A stretch of DNA of 6,331 nt from NCBI GenBank assembly GCA_034178965.1, contig JAXFQM010000046.1, positions 1-6,331 of the forward strand. Reading direction: 5' to 3'. How positions within the stretch are numbered: the stretch's first letter is position 1; every line of letters begins with the position of its first letter. Shown here one piece after another: positions 6,080-6,331 of this stretch. Position numbers and translations under genes: made by a program. The stretch comes from Colimorpha sp034178965 (GTDB taxonomy: Bacteria > Bacteroidota > Bacteroidia > Bacteroidales > P3). The notes beneath the pieces were generated by a model. The model saw only the letters and a list, made by a program, of their open reading frames with translations, was not told the DNA's origin and searched no databases.

Positions 6080-6331
6080 ATGAAAAAGTTTCTAATGATG
6101 ATGTTCCTCTGCGTGTTTGCACTCGGCGGAACGACGTATGCTCAGATTGGCGGCGCAGGGGCAAAGAAAGCCACAGACCTCAACGAAAAGGTGCCGGTGG
6201 ACCGCCGCGTGAAGATGGGCAAACTGGACAACGGACTTACCTACTACATTCGTGCCAACCGCAAACCCGAAGGGCGCGTCCAGTTCTTTCGCCAACTGAA
6301 CCTTCAACTCCCGACTACCTCCATTTTCAGG
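6080..6331 (+). CDS. Exported M16-family zinc peptidase (3'-partial, N-terminal 84 codons)
   Basis: The ATG at 6080 opens a signal peptide (MKKFLMMMFLCVFALGGTTYA) with a likely SPase I cut before Gln22 (codon 6143-6145). The Cys in the core is not in a lipobox. The mature part 'VPVDRRVKMGKLDNGLTYYIRANRKPEGRVQFF' is the characteristic first segment of M16 (pitrilysin/PqqL-like) peptidases; the GKLDNGLTYYI segment is highly diagnostic. These are Zn peptidases of about 900 residues with an HxxEH motif, and in Bacteroidota are usually periplasmic or envelope-bound. The window ends before the HxxEH site, so activity cannot be judged. The last ten or so residues (LQLPTTSIFR) do not look like the expected VGSxxE-type continuation. 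There is no Shine-Dalgarno; the 30 bases before the start are A-rich, as usual in Bacteroidota. It has its own promoter and leader. Confidence 0.88.
   Translation, partial: MKKFLMMMFLCVFALGGTTYAQIGGAGAKKATDLNEKVPVDRRVKMGKLDNGLTYYIRANRKPEGRVQFFRQLNLQLPTTSIFR

Noticed and set aside
6092..6307. Minus-strand open frame of 71 codons over the M16 gene
   Set aside because: It is antisense to a diagnostic M16 N-terminus and signal peptide, and is best explained as a shadow.

Overview
The window looks like chromosomal DNA from a member of the Bacteroidota, most likely the order Bacteroidales. Three things point there: a C-terminal type IX secretion (T9SS) type A sorting domain, a promoter matching the Bacteroidota TAnnTTTG -7 element, and an A-rich leader with no Shine-Dalgarno sequence ahead of the second gene. 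The coding parts are roughly half GC and the intergenic part is clearly AT-rich. Species cannot be told from the sequence.

Layout: (1) Bases 1-5625, + strand, are one very long reading frame encoding at least 1,874 residues of a giant secreted multidomain protein. Its 5' end lies just outside the window; the first visible residues look like the end of a signal peptide. The chain is an N-terminal beta-rich module, eight fibronectin type III (FN3) domains separated by three MAM/cleaved-adhesin-like jelly-roll modules and two copies of another beta-rich module, then the T9SS sorting domain. No catalytic domain was recognised, so an adhesive or structural surface role is the best inference. (2) Bases 5646-5682 are a strong intrinsic terminator. 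(3) Bases 5683-6079 are noncoding and AT-rich, with a promoter near 5909-5916 and a leader RNA hairpin at 5990-6026. (4) From 6080 to the window end is the start of a gene for an exported M16-family zinc peptidase, cut off before its catalytic motif.

Both genes lie on the + strand, but the terminator and the separate promoter indicate independent transcription units. Both products carry export signals, so both belong to the cell envelope or secretome; no other functional link is visible. I see no mobile element, CRISPR array, tRNA or rRNA. The most interesting material is the modular architecture of the giant protein, especially its duplicated non-FN3 module and the cysteines at its domain borders.
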